From Bacteroides sp. (GTDB lineage Bacteria; Bacteroidota; Bacteroidia; Bacteroidales; SM23-62): a stretch of DNA of 7,643 bases. Both the position numbers and the translations under genes were made by a program. Of the stretch, positions 1 through 6,967 are shown piece by piece (the stretch's first letter is position 1; every line of letters begins with the position of its first letter). Where the stretch lies: contig JAUUZM010000148.1 in NCBI GenBank assembly GCA_030589965.1, forward strand, positions 1 to 7,643, in the 5' to 3' direction. The notes beneath the pieces are model-generated. The model searched no databases. It had not been told where the DNA came from and was given only the letters and a program-made list of their open reading frames with translations.

Positions 1-378
1 ATAGCCCTGAATAAAGAAATTCACTTTATCAACAAAGTCTCTGAAATCACTATAAATTCCGATCCTGTTCTTTTAAAGAGAATCCTCGGCAATATGATAA
101 AGAATGCCCTCGAGGCCGTCAATATTGAAGAAACTGTCACAGTGAACTGTATAGCAAACTCAGGTATGGTAAGTATCCAGATACACAACCCAGGATGTAT
201 GCCTGATCAGGTCAGGAAACAAATCTTCCAGCGATCCTATTCAACCAAGGGGAAGGGCAGGGGACTGGGAGCCTATAGTATGAAACTACTGGGAGAGAAA
301 TACCTTAAGGGAAAAGTCTCATTCACCTCATCTGAAGAAAATGGCACAATATTCAGCCTGGAACTCCCAATCATTTAA
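1..378 (+). CDS. Sensor histidine kinase, C-terminal ATPase domain (partial, 5' end outside window)
   Basis: The frame is open from base 1 and ends at TAA 376-378, giving 125 residues of a protein that starts upstream. They form a GHKL/HATPase_c ATP-binding domain. The N box is at about residues 30-39 (GNMIKNALEA), the F-box-like IFQRSYSTKG at 75-84 and the glycine-rich G2 lid GKGRGLG at 84-90. The end, with a GTIFSLELP strand, matches the usual close of this fold. By family knowledge such domains bind ATP and phosphorylate a histidine in a DHp domain, which would lie upstream here. The G1 box, usually DxGxG, reads NPG (63-65), so the conserved Asp is replaced by Asn. An internal ATG at 94 falls inside the N box and is not the true start. 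No response regulator is visible. The stop overlaps the convergent yebC stop. Sensor input and target are unknown. Confidence 0.85.
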   Translation: MALNKEIHFINKVSEITINSDPVLLKRILGNMIKNALEAVNIEETVTVNCIANSGMVSIQIHNPGCMPDQVRKQIFQRSYSTKGKGRGLGAYSMKLLGEKYLKGKVSFTSSEENGTIFSLELPII

Positions 379-1115
379 CCCATCGCCTCTACCAGGCTGT
401 CTGTGAGTTCAAGGTTGTGCCATACGTTTTGAACATCTTCGTCTTCCTCAAACTCATCTACGATTCGAAGGACCTTAAGGGCTTCATCATTGCTTAATTC
501 CTTTGTCTCATGAGGAATTCTCATTAATTCAGCATTTTCTGCCTCAACTCCGAGTTCCTCCAGTTTTTTCTGCACATTACCGAATTCTTCCAAAGGACAG
601 GTAACGATGAAAGCATCGCCGACCAGTTCAATATCCTCAACTCCAGCGTCAATGATCTCCAATTCAAATTCATCCGGATCAAGTTCACCCTTGGGTACAG
701 TCAGAACACCTTTGCGGTCAAACATGAAAGCTACAGAACCATTTGTTCCCAGGCTGCCCCCACGCTTGGTGAAGATAGCCCTGATATTGCTAACGGTCCG
801 ATTGTTATTATCCGTAAGACATTCCACAAAAATGGCAATCCCATGGGGAGCATATCCTTCAAAGGTAGATTCCTGAAGGGCATCGGCTTCTTTGCTTGCC
901 CTGTTGATGGCCCGCTCAATATTATCCTTGGGCATATTAATTCCCTTGGCATTATTTATTGCCAACCTTAAAGAAGGATTCATCTCGGGATCAGGTCCGC
1001 CTTCTCTTGCTGCTATCTGGATTTCCTTTGAAACCCTGGAGAACATTTTGGATCTTTTTGCATCGGCAGCGCCTTTTTTTCTTTTTATTGTTGACCATTT
1101 ACTGTGTCCTGACAT
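375..1115 (-). CDS. yebC: YebC/TACO1-family translation factor (formerly YebC/PmpR transcriptional regulator)
   Basis: This 246-residue protein has the usual family length and is complete. It opens with the hallmark MSGHSKWSTIKRKKGAAD, followed by a basic helical N-terminal domain (MFSRVSKEIQ, 24-33; NNAKGINMPKDNIERAI, 54-70). The central EGYAPHGIAIFVECLTDN (86-103) and NRTVSNIR...GGSLGTNGSVAFMF (105-132) match the conserved core, and the C-terminus is acidic. Members were long annotated as DNA-binding regulators. More recent work on bacterial YebC and mitochondrial TACO1 points to relief of ribosome stalling, notably at proline-rich stretches. Either role is cytoplasmic. The ATG at 1115 fits the family N-terminus exactly. 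Upstream on the coding strand is only a weak AGAG. The gene diverges from the channel gene and converges on the kinase with a 4-base overlap (TTAA). The family call is very sure; the precise job in this organism is not. Confidence 0.97.
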   Translation of the reverse strand: MSGHSKWSTIKRKKGAADAKRSKMFSRVSKEIQIAAREGGPDPEMNPSLRLAINNAKGINMPKDNIERAINRASKEADALQESTFEGYAPHGIAIFVECLTDNNNRTVSNIRAIFTKRGGSLGTNGSVAFMFDRKGVLTVPKGELDPDEFELEIIDAGVEDIELVGDAFIVTCPLEEFGNVQKKLEELGVEAENAELMRIPHETKELSNDEALKVLRIVDEFEEDEDVQNVWHNLELTDSLVEAMG

Positions 1116-1149
1116 AATAATCTCTGTTTGAATGAGGGGTCTAAATTTA

Positions 1150-1157
1150 CAAAAATG
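1150..1157 (-). promoter_or_regulatory. Candidate -7 element for yebC
   Basis: The minus strand reads CATTTTTG, matching five of the six fixed positions of the Bacteroidetes -7 consensus TAnnTTTG. It ends 34 bases before the yebC start codon, close to the spacing of the better matches at aspS and tadA. I see no -33 TTG at the proper distance. The region is AT-rich, so a chance match is possible. Confidence 0.25.
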
Positions 1158-1169
1158 GGTAGTATTATA

Positions 1170-1177
1170 AAATTTTG
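1170..1177 (+). promoter_or_regulatory. Candidate -7 element for the channel gene
   Basis: AAATTTTG matches five of six fixed positions of TAnnTTTG and lies 30 bases before the ATG at 1208. It contains the TTG at 1175 that could otherwise be read as an upstream start. If it is the -7 element, that TTG would not be transcribed. No -33 element is evident. Confidence 0.25.
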
Positions 1178-1207
1178 ATTTTACGGACTGAATTCATAAC
1201 ATTGATA

Positions 1208-1867
1208 ATGAAAAAAAAACTGCTGAAAATGGACTATATAAACAAAAACCGCTTTCTGCTATTTCTTATTTCTCTATTTGCCACCATTGCTTATCCCCTC
1301 CTGGTAAATGAGCCGAGGAAACTGGAACTTTTTTCGACTATTTTCTACTCCTGTATTATTATAAGTGGTATGTATGCCTTTCAGAACGAAAGAAGATTTT
1401 TAATACTCTCCAGCTCTTTTTTCATAATTGCAGTAATACTGGAATGGCTGCAGTTTATAATTACTGGTCCTTTCCTGAATAGTATTCAACCCCTTACCAC
1501 TTCTATTGTTCTGGTGTTATTACTTGTTTTGACTCTTAAAAACATCATGCATGCAAAAGTAGTGGACCATAATGTAATTTTCGGAGTTGTTTCAGGATAT
1601 GTTCTTATTGGATTCGTAGGAGGACTACTGGCCCTTGCAATCGCCTGGTCATTTCCGGATGCATTCAGCGTTGAGGAAATAATCGATGGTCCCCAGGCCA
1701 TGTATTTCAGCTTCATTACTATGACAACACTGGGATACGGGGATATCACCCCGGCCATCCAGGAAACCCGTTCACTGGCTATTCTCCTGAGTATTGTCGG
1801 CCCTATGTACGTAGCCATTATTGTGGCCTTAATGGTTGGAAAATTTGCTGCAAGGCAAGACTCATAA
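1208..1867 (+). CDS. Six-helix potassium-channel-like membrane protein (Ion_trans_2 pore)
   Basis: I start the gene at ATG 1208 (219 residues). An in-frame TTG at 1175 would add 11 residues, and a further ATG lies at 1229. The K+ selectivity filter TLGYGD is at 174-179, preceded by a pore helix (about 162-173). It is flanked by membrane helices at about 123-148 and 188-211, the classic two-helix pore module. Four further hydrophobic segments precede it (about 15-33, 41-58, 63-86, 96-112), so the topology resembles six-helix channels. No arginine ladder is seen in the fourth helix, so voltage sensing is unlikely. There is no C-terminal RCK/TrkA-N or cyclic-nucleotide domain, as the protein ends soon after the last helix (GKFAARQDS). 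It probably forms a tetrameric K+ pore in the inner membrane. The gating signal is unknown. The CMD-like gene follows after 17 bases. Nine A bases (1211-1219) follow the start codon. Confidence 0.88.
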   Translation: MKKKLLKMDYINKNRFLLFLISLFATIAYPLLVNEPRKLELFSTIFYSCIIISGMYAFQNERRFLILSSSFFIIAVILEWLQFIITGPFLNSIQPLTTSIVLVLLLVLTLKNIMHAKVVDHNVIFGVVSGYVLIGFVGGLLALAIAWSFPDAFSVEEIIDGPQAMYFSFITMTTLGYGDITPAIQETRSLAILLSIVGPMYVAIIVALMVGKFAARQDS

Positions 1868-1884
1868 GCTTTAATATAGTTTCC

Positions 1885-2235
1885 ATGGGAAAAGAAATAA
1901 TTGATGATTTCCGGTCCTACCGGAGTAAAATGAATGAAAAATTGCTTGCACAGGATAATAAAGTGATTAAGCGAATTTTTAATCTGGACACAAATGCTTT
2001 CCAGGACGGAGCACTTTCTGGCCGTGTAAAGGAGATGCTCGGACTTGTAAGCTCACTGGTGTTGCGTTGTGATGACTGTGTAAGGTACCACCTGGAAAAG
2101 TGTCATGAAGATGACCTGAATACAGAAGAACTTTTTGAAATATTTGCCATTGCGAATCTTGTTGGCGGAACAATTGTTATACCTCATACAAGAAGAGCTC
2201 TTGAATACTGGGAGGAATTGGGAAAAACGAACTAA
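1885..2235 (+). CDS. AhpD-like / carboxymuconolactone decarboxylase family protein
   Basis: This is a small, probably cytoplasmic, all-helical protein of 116 residues with no signal peptide or membrane segment. The key motif is CDDCVRYH (62-69): a CxxC pair, C62 and C65, followed by H69. This is the redox-active arrangement of AhpD-like members of the CMD family, which act as thiol peroxidases or disulfide relays. A second Cys-His pair (C73, H74) follows closely, and H101 lies in the C-terminal part. The segment FEIFAIANLVGGTIVIPHTRRALEYW (from about 84) matches the helical repeat region of the family. The N-terminal 40 residues (FRSYRSKMNEKLL...) form a charged helix. The ATG at 1885 sits 17 bases after the channel stop with no Shine-Dalgarno, so co-transcription with the channel is likely. 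Substrate and redox partner are not shown by the sequence, and no AhpC peroxiredoxin is in the window. Confidence 0.85.
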   Translation: MGKEIIDDFRSYRSKMNEKLLAQDNKVIKRIFNLDTNAFQDGALSGRVKEMLGLVSSLVLRCDDCVRYHLEKCHEDDLNTEELFEIFAIANLVGGTIVIPHTRRALEYWEELGKTN

Positions 2236-2271
2236 TTATTGCAAATTCACATTTAATACTAGTTATCACAA

Positions 2272-4647
2272 ATGAATACCAGGCTTATAACATGTATCAT
2301 AATTGCAGGCAGTTTTCTTCTGCTTTCAGCAGGTCTGGTATTTAGTCCCTCTCCCACCATCATTCCCGAATTTGAAAAAAAGATTGAGAATCATTATTCC
2401 AGGTATCCTCAACAAAAGGTATATCTGCACCTGGATAAACTTTCATACCAGGCCGGGGAAAAAATCTGGTATAAGGCTTACCTGCTGGATGCAAGAACAC
2501 ATATGCCGGATACCATAAGCAAGAACCTCCTGGTTGAAATAGTTAATTCATATGGGACTATGACACTGATCCAGCTGGCTAAGCTTGAGAAAGGATCAGC
2601 CAAGGGAGATTTCCATCTTCCTGACACCATGCGCGAAGGACTATACCAGATTAGGGCCTATACCAACTGGATGAGGAATTCCGGATCAGAATATTTCTTT
2701 AAACGAAATTTTAATATCTGGAATCCGGGGAATTATATCAACCTGTACAGGGACGATAAACTGGCCAGTAAGAAACAAAAGCGAAAGAGCAACAAGAAAG
2801 CCAGGAAGTTGGATCTTCAATTTTTCCCGGAGGGGGGATACCTGGTTGACGGAATTACATCCACTGTTGGTATTAAATCTGCAAATGAACTGGGATTGGG
2901 GCTACCGGTATCCGGAAGCGTTTTTGATAAAAAAAATAATTTGGTGGCCCGTTTTCAAAGTTCAGATCTAGGAATGGGAACCATCAGCTTCACACCTGAA
3001 GCGGGAATGAAATACAAGGCAGAAATCGACCTGGAAAACGGAAAAACACTGCGATTTAACCTTCCTGAAGTTCAGACTTCAGGATACCACCTTCATCTGA
3101 TCCAGAATGCCAGGGAAGGTATAAAGCTTAGTATAGGCAGCACATTCGAGAATCCTGCTGTTTTTATTGCCTGCCATATCCGGGGGAAACTTCTTTTTAC
3201 ATCCGAGGTATCCATCGGAAAAGATGGAGTAATCCTTGACATCCCCACAACAGAATTCCCAAGCGGCATCCTGCATATTACTCTTTTCGACAGCAAGCGT
3301 GAGCCCCGATGTGAACGATTGGCATTTATTCACTCCGATGATATAATAAATCTTAGTGTCAGAACGGACAAACAGGAATATCAAAAAATGGGAAAGGTTG
3401 AGCTGACGCTTGTTGCCAGAAATGCCTCGGGTCAACCTGTTGAAGGTGAGTTTTCCCTATCAGTTTCGGATCGTAACCTGGAGAATAATGCAGCAGATTT
3501 CCAGACCGACATTATTTCCAACCTGCTTCTATCTTCAGATATTGGAGGCAGAATTGAAAAGCCTGATTTTTACTTCAAGGATCAGGAAAAAGAAACCCTT
3601 CAGGCGCTAGATTTTCTGATGTTAACTCAGGGTTGGCGAAGGTTTAACTGGGAGGATATAATGAATGAAAATACAAAAGCTATAAACTATCCCATCCAGA
3701 ATGGCATCCTGGTTCGTGGAACAATTACAAAAACTCTCTTCGACAGACCTTTGAAGAACGTGCCGGTTACATTGACAGTTTTAAGTGAATTCAATGATGT
3801 ATTTATAACACGTACAGACTCCAGAGGGCAATATGAATTTGAACTTCCCGATTATGAAGATACCATCCAGGTTGAGATAACTGCCAGGCGGCTAAATGGC
3901 AAAAAGAACCTTGTTATTTATATTGAGGACAGTGATCTTGAAAAACCGGATGAGATTTTTTCAACCTATTCTTCAGAAATGGCGATACGTGGGACAAATA
4001 CCCTGAAACCATTATATGAGCCAGAAGTAGATTCGATGCAGCCAAAAACAGAAGGGATATACAGTACACCTGATTATGTTTTATACGTTGATGAAAACAT
4101 GCAAACTTACAGTTCTGTATTTGATATGATGCAGGGAAGAATCCCGGGGGTCGTAGTAAATGGGAATGATGTGCAGATCCGTGGTCCATCCTCTTTTTAC
4201 GGCAGCACCCAGCCTCTCTATTTAATAGATAATGTACCAACTGATGCCGGCGCTGTTGCATCCCTTAACCCAGCTGACATTGAACGAATCGAGGTACTTA
4301 AAGGTCCGAGTGCAGCCATCTATGGCGTCAGGGGAGCCAATGGAGTGATCGCCATCTTTACAAAGCGTGGTCGTTATATAATAAGAGGCAAACTTACATT
4401 TGAAATGTTGGGTTATCATCGTCCGCTCGAGTTTTACTCTCCCACCTATGGCACTGATTTTGATGACCTGATTGAGGATAATCGTTCAAGCCTTTACTGG
4501 AGTCCATCAGTCAAAACAGATTCCCATGGAAAAGCAATTATTCGGTTTTATAATTCTGAAAAGGCTTCGACCTACTATATAGTGGCTGAAGGTTTATCTC
4601 CCAATGGGGAATTGGGGAGAACAGAAAATTCCTACCTTGTTAAATGA
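2272..4647 (+). CDS. Exported MG2-like / TonB-dependent receptor plug domain protein without beta-barrel
   Basis: The 791-residue protein begins with a hydrophobic signal (about 5-25, ITCIIIAGSFLLLSAGLVFS) and no convincing lipobox, so it is probably secreted to the periplasm or outer membrane. An MG2-like (alpha-2-macroglobulin-type) domain spans about 46-150, including KVYLHLDKLSYQAGEKIWYKAY and YQIRAYTNWMRN. A lysine-rich linker (about 166-179) leads to more beta-rich domains (about 181-400). LTQGWRRFNW (451-460) resembles a motif common in this Bacteroidetes family. A carboxypeptidase-regulatory-like fold follows (about 480-550, with DSRGQYEFELPD). A TonB-receptor plug lies at about 605-700 (QGRIPGV, VQIRGPSS, PLYLIDNVP, IERIEVLKGPSAAIYGVRGANGVI). 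A final beta-sandwich-like segment (about 720-790, LYWSPSVKTDSHGKAIIRFYN) closes it. There is no barrel, so it cannot be a transporter by itself. A partner or scaffold role at the outer membrane is inference. It starts 36 bases after the CMD-like gene. Confidence 0.88.
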   Translation: MNTRLITCIIIAGSFLLLSAGLVFSPSPTIIPEFEKKIENHYSRYPQQKVYLHLDKLSYQAGEKIWYKAYLLDARTHMPDTISKNLLVEIVNSYGTMTLIQLAKLEKGSAKGDFHLPDTMREGLYQIRAYTNWMRNSGSEYFFKRNFNIWNPGNYINLYRDDKLASKKQKRKSNKKARKLDLQFFPEGGYLVDGITSTVGIKSANELGLGLPVSGSVFDKKNNLVARFQSSDLGMGTISFTPEAGMKYKAEIDLENGKTLRFNLPEVQTSGYHLHLIQNAREGIKLSIGSTFENPAVFIACHIRGKLLFTSEVSIGKDGVILDIPTTEFPSGILHITLFDSKREPRCERLAFIHSDDIINLSVRTDKQEYQKMGKVELTLVARNASGQPVEGEFSLSVSDRNLENNAADFQTDIISNLLLSSDIGGRIEKPDFYFKDQEKETLQALDFLMLTQGWRRFNWEDIMNENTKAINYPIQNGILVRGTITKTLFDRPLKNVPVTLTVLSEFNDVFITRTDSRGQYEFELPDYEDTIQVEITARRLNGKKNLVIYIEDSDLEKPDEIFSTYSSEMAIRGTNTLKPLYEPEVDSMQPKTEGIYSTPDYVLYVDENMQTYSSVFDMMQGRIPGVVVNGNDVQIRGPSSFYGSTQPLYLIDNVPTDAGAVASLNPADIERIEVLKGPSAAIYGVRGANGVIAIFTKRGRYIIRGKLTFEMLGYHRPLEFYSPTYGTDFDDLIEDNRSSLYWSPSVKTDSHGKAIIRFYNSEKASTYYIVAEGLSPNGELGRTENSYLVK

Positions 4648-4672
4648 CCTGAGATCACTTATCCTGTCCGGA

Positions 4673-5011
4673 TTATGCAACACCCGACAGAGCTCTTGTT
4701 CTCTGTGGGTTTATCTCGAAAACAAAACTAAGTTTCATGAGTCTCAGCAGTTCATACACTTCCTGAGATACATCCGAAATTCTGAAACGGCTGCCTGAAA
4801 TACCAGCCTGGTCAACAACATCCACTATTGCCTGAAATCCGGAGCTGTCAATAAAATCAATTCCTTCCATACTCAGGATAACTTCCAGGCCTGGTTTGGA
4901 AATAATATTTATCAGTTCTTTTTTCAGGTGATCAGCGATCAGGGTATTGAGCCGCTTTGTTTTGAAAAATGAGATCCTGTAAATTCCGTCCTCAATGTTC
5001 AGCTTCAGCAT
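4673..5011 (-). CDS. STAS-domain protein (anti-sigma-factor-antagonist-like)
   Basis: This 112-residue protein is a single STAS domain. The fold is read from an N-terminal strand pair (LKLNIEDGIYRISF), helix 1 (TLIADHLKKELINII, 23-37), the central strand LEVILSMEGIDFID, and the loop DSSGFQAIV (55-63). S56 aligns with the serine phosphorylated in SpoIIAA (first Ser of DSSG). Helix EVYELLRLMKLSFVFEI (84-100) matches the usual LxxxGL...F ending. Such proteins act in partner-switching, binding or releasing an anti-sigma/HPK-like kinase according to phosphorylation. No kinase or PP2C phosphatase is seen beside it, so the partner must be elsewhere. It lies downstream of aspS on the same strand across 177 bases and probably has its own promoter. 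It converges on the plug-protein gene with 25 bases between stops and no clear hairpin terminator. The start at 5011 fits the fold. Which pathway it serves is unknown. Confidence 0.87.
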   Translation of the reverse strand: MLKLNIEDGIYRISFFKTKRLNTLIADHLKKELINIISKPGLEVILSMEGIDFIDSSGFQAIVDVVDQAGISGSRFRISDVSQEVYELLRLMKLSFVFEINPQRTRALSGVA

Positions 5012-5188
5012 TATTCGATTGGTTGAGAATTAAAGTTGAAATATAAATGTAATTAAGATGCTAATTAATCATCATTTTTCAACTTATCAACAAAATGCTG
5101 TAAGTTATTTAACATTATGCCCTTATATTACTTTGATCTAAATAAAAGGTCGGGAAATGCGCTGTAACGAAATCGCTGTAAACTGGTG
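5012..5188. other. AT-rich intergenic region between aspS and the STAS gene
   Basis: These 177 bases separate aspS from the downstream STAS gene on the minus strand. They hold the candidate STAS -7 element and three copies of GCTGTAA (5097-5103, 5161-5167, 5175-5181), the last two lying within CGCTGTAA. I see no tRNA, no strong hairpin with a T-tract, and no credible small gene. A 27-codon plus-strand frame at 5058-5141 has no support. Confidence 0.5.
5044..5051 (-). promoter_or_regulatory. Candidate -7 element for the STAS gene
   Basis: The minus strand reads TACATTTA, five of six fixed positions of TAnnTTTG, ending 32 bases before the STAS start codon. The nearest upstream TTG (5082-5080) is 28 bases away, longer than the usual spacing, so no convincing -33 box accompanies it. 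Confidence 0.3.
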
Positions 5189-6937
5189 TTATTTCTTTTT
5201 CTGAAGTCCAAGTTCATCCAATTGTTCCTGAGACACTTCAGAAGGGGTATCTATCATAACATCCCTGCCTGAATTGTTTTTAGGGAAGGCAATTACGTCC
5301 CGTATTGAATCGAGTCCGGCGAAAAGCGCCACCCATCGGTCAAAACCGAAGGCTATCCCACCGTGTGGAGGAGCACCGTAACGGAATGCACTCATAAGGA
5401 AGCCAAATTGCTTTTCGGCTTCTTCCTCTGTAAATCCCAGATTTTTAAACATGAGTTTCTGAAGGTCCTCATCATGAATCCTGATGGATCCGCCACCTAT
5501 CTCAACTCCGTTAATTACCAGGTCATAAGCATTGGCTTTCACTTTACCCGGATCGGTTTCGAAAAGATCAAGGTCATCCAGTTTTGGCGATGTGAAAGGA
5601 TGATGCATAGCATGGAACCTTTGTGATTCCTCATCCCAGTCAAGAAGGGGAAAGTCTACAATCCAGAGGGGTTTATACTCACCTTTTTTTCTAAGACCCA
5701 ATCGGTTTGCCATTTCCAGTCTTAGCTCGGACAGGGCATTAAGGGTAGATCCTCTATCTCCTGCCAAAACAAGGATCAGGTCACCGGGAGCAGCTCCTGT
5801 TTCATCTGCCCAGGCCTTCAAATCTTCTGCTCCGAAAAATTTGTCCACTGAGGATTTAAAGGATCCGTCTTCATTATACTTGGCATAAATCATCCCTTTG
5901 GCGCCAATCTGGGGACGGGTAATGAAATCTGTCAATCCATCAAGATCTTTTCTTGAATATGTGGCACATCCCTCTGCCGAAATTGCCCCGATGTATTCTG
6001 CATCATCAAAAACCCTGAAATCCTTTCCTTTTGCAATGGAGGAAAGCTCCTTTATTTTCATGCCAAATCTGAGGTCTGGTTTATCTGATCCGTATTCCTC
6101 GATGGCCTTATCATAAGGCATCTTTTCAAAAGACCCCTCGATGGTAACATCCAGAACCTCTTTGAATAAGTGCTTCGTGAGTCCCTCAAAAGTATTCAGT
6201 ATATCATCCCTTTCAACAAAAGACATTTCACAATCAATCTGTGTAAACTCTGGCTGTCGGTCTGCACGCAGATCCTCATCCCGGAAACATTTTACAATCT
6301 GGAAATACTTATCATATCCGGCCACCATCAATAATTGTTTGAAAGTCTGGGGAGATTGTGGCAGGGCATAGAACTGTCCCTCATTCATCCTTGAAGGAAC
6401 GATAAAATCCCTAGCCCCTTCAGGAGTTGACTTGATCAGGTTAGGGGTCTCAATTTCTAAGAAACCCTCAGAGTCAAAATATTTCCTGATGGCCTGGGCC
6501 ATCTTGTGACGTAGTTCCAGATTTTTCCTCATAACCGGACGGCGAAGATCCAGGAACCGGTATTGCATTCGCAGCTCATCACCTCCATCGGATTCATTTT
6601 CAATAGTAAATGGAGGTGTTTCGGCAGCTTTTAGCAGATTTAATTCACTCACAAGTATTTCTATATCCCCGCTTGGCAATTTGGGATTTTTACTGCTACG
6701 TTCAGCTACTGAGCCATGGGCCTGAATGACAAATTCTCTTCCCAGTTTCCTGGCTTGCCGGCATAGCTCCTCGTTGTCTTCCATGTTAAAAACCAGCTGG
6801 GTTATACCGTACCTGTCCCGCAAGTCTACAAAGGTCATTCCTCCAAGGTCTCGCGAACGTTGCACCCAACCGCTCAGGCTTATTGTTTCTCCTGCATTTT
6901 CAAGTCTAAGTTCTCCGCAGGTATGTGTTCTGTACAT
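5189..6937 (-). CDS. aspS: Aspartyl-tRNA synthetase (bacterial type)
   Basis: This class II synthetase charges tRNA-Asp with aspartate using ATP in the cytoplasm. I start it at ATG 6937 (582 residues, typical length), because MYRTHTCGELR is the family N-terminus. The frame continues to a TTG at 6970, but that codon lies in a predicted -7 element. The N-terminal OB-fold anticodon-binding domain covers about 1-105 (LSGWVQRSRDLGGMTFVDLRDRYG). The catalytic domain holds FLDLRRP (128-134), the QSPQ loop (194-197), and motif 2 FRDEDLRADRQPEFTQID (218-235) with R219. Further on are GGGSIRIH (481-488) and motif 3 GGIAFGFDRW (526-535) with R534. The bacterial insertion (GAD-like) domain lies at about 275-420. 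Position 31 is Leu, as in tRNA-Asp-specific enzymes, whereas non-discriminating enzymes typically have His there. Specificity for tRNA-Asp alone is therefore likely but inferred. It is divergent from tadA with 45 bases between starts. Confidence 0.98.
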   Translation of the reverse strand: MYRTHTCGELRLENAGETISLSGWVQRSRDLGGMTFVDLRDRYGITQLVFNMEDNEELCRQARKLGREFVIQAHGSVAERSSKNPKLPSGDIEILVSELNLLKAAETPPFTIENESDGGDELRMQYRFLDLRRPVMRKNLELRHKMAQAIRKYFDSEGFLEIETPNLIKSTPEGARDFIVPSRMNEGQFYALPQSPQTFKQLLMVAGYDKYFQIVKCFRDEDLRADRQPEFTQIDCEMSFVERDDILNTFEGLTKHLFKEVLDVTIEGSFEKMPYDKAIEEYGSDKPDLRFGMKIKELSSIAKGKDFRVFDDAEYIGAISAEGCATYSRKDLDGLTDFITRPQIGAKGMIYAKYNEDGSFKSSVDKFFGAEDLKAWADETGAAPGDLILVLAGDRGSTLNALSELRLEMANRLGLRKKGEYKPLWIVDFPLLDWDEESQRFHAMHHPFTSPKLDDLDLFETDPGKVKANAYDLVINGVEIGGGSIRIHDEDLQKLMFKNLGFTEEEAEKQFGFLMSAFRYGAPPHGGIAFGFDRWVALFAGLDSIRDVIAFPKNNSGRDVMIDTPSEVSQEQLDELGLQKKK

Positions 6938-6943
6938 CTGTAT

Positions 6944-6951
6944 TATATTTG
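6944..6951 (+). promoter_or_regulatory. Putative -7 promoter element of tadA
   Basis: TATATTTG matches the Bacteroidetes -7 consensus TAnnTTTG at all six fixed positions. It lies 31 bases before the tadA ATG, so transcription would start near 6958 with a leader of about 25 bases. No clear TTG sits at the -33 position. The upstream half of the promoter would fall within the first codons of aspS. Confidence 0.5.
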
Positions 6952-6967
6952 TAAAAAAATTGTGGTA

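Noticed and set aside
607..876. Plus-strand open frame antisense to yebC
   Set aside because: It lies wholly inside a well-recognised gene on the other strand, has low-complexity Ser/Pro-rich composition, and resembles no known family.
1175..1207. Upstream TTG start of the channel gene
   Set aside because: The ATG at 1208 followed by lysines and then the first membrane helix is a normal start, and the TTG sits within a candidate promoter element.
3914..4261. Minus-strand open frame antisense to the plug-domain gene
   Set aside because: It lies inside a strongly supported coding region, and its Cys/His-rich translation looks like a shadow frame.
5084..5092. DnaA-box-like TTATCAACA in the aspS-STAS intergenic region
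   Set aside because: It has one mismatch to TTATCCACA and is a single copy there. The same nonamer occurs inside the kinase coding region near position 25, so it is probably chance and not an origin.
5058..5141. 27-codon plus-strand frame in the intergenic region
   Set aside because: It has no ribosome-binding signal, no recognisable sequence and overlaps promoter-like DNA of the minus-strand STAS gene.
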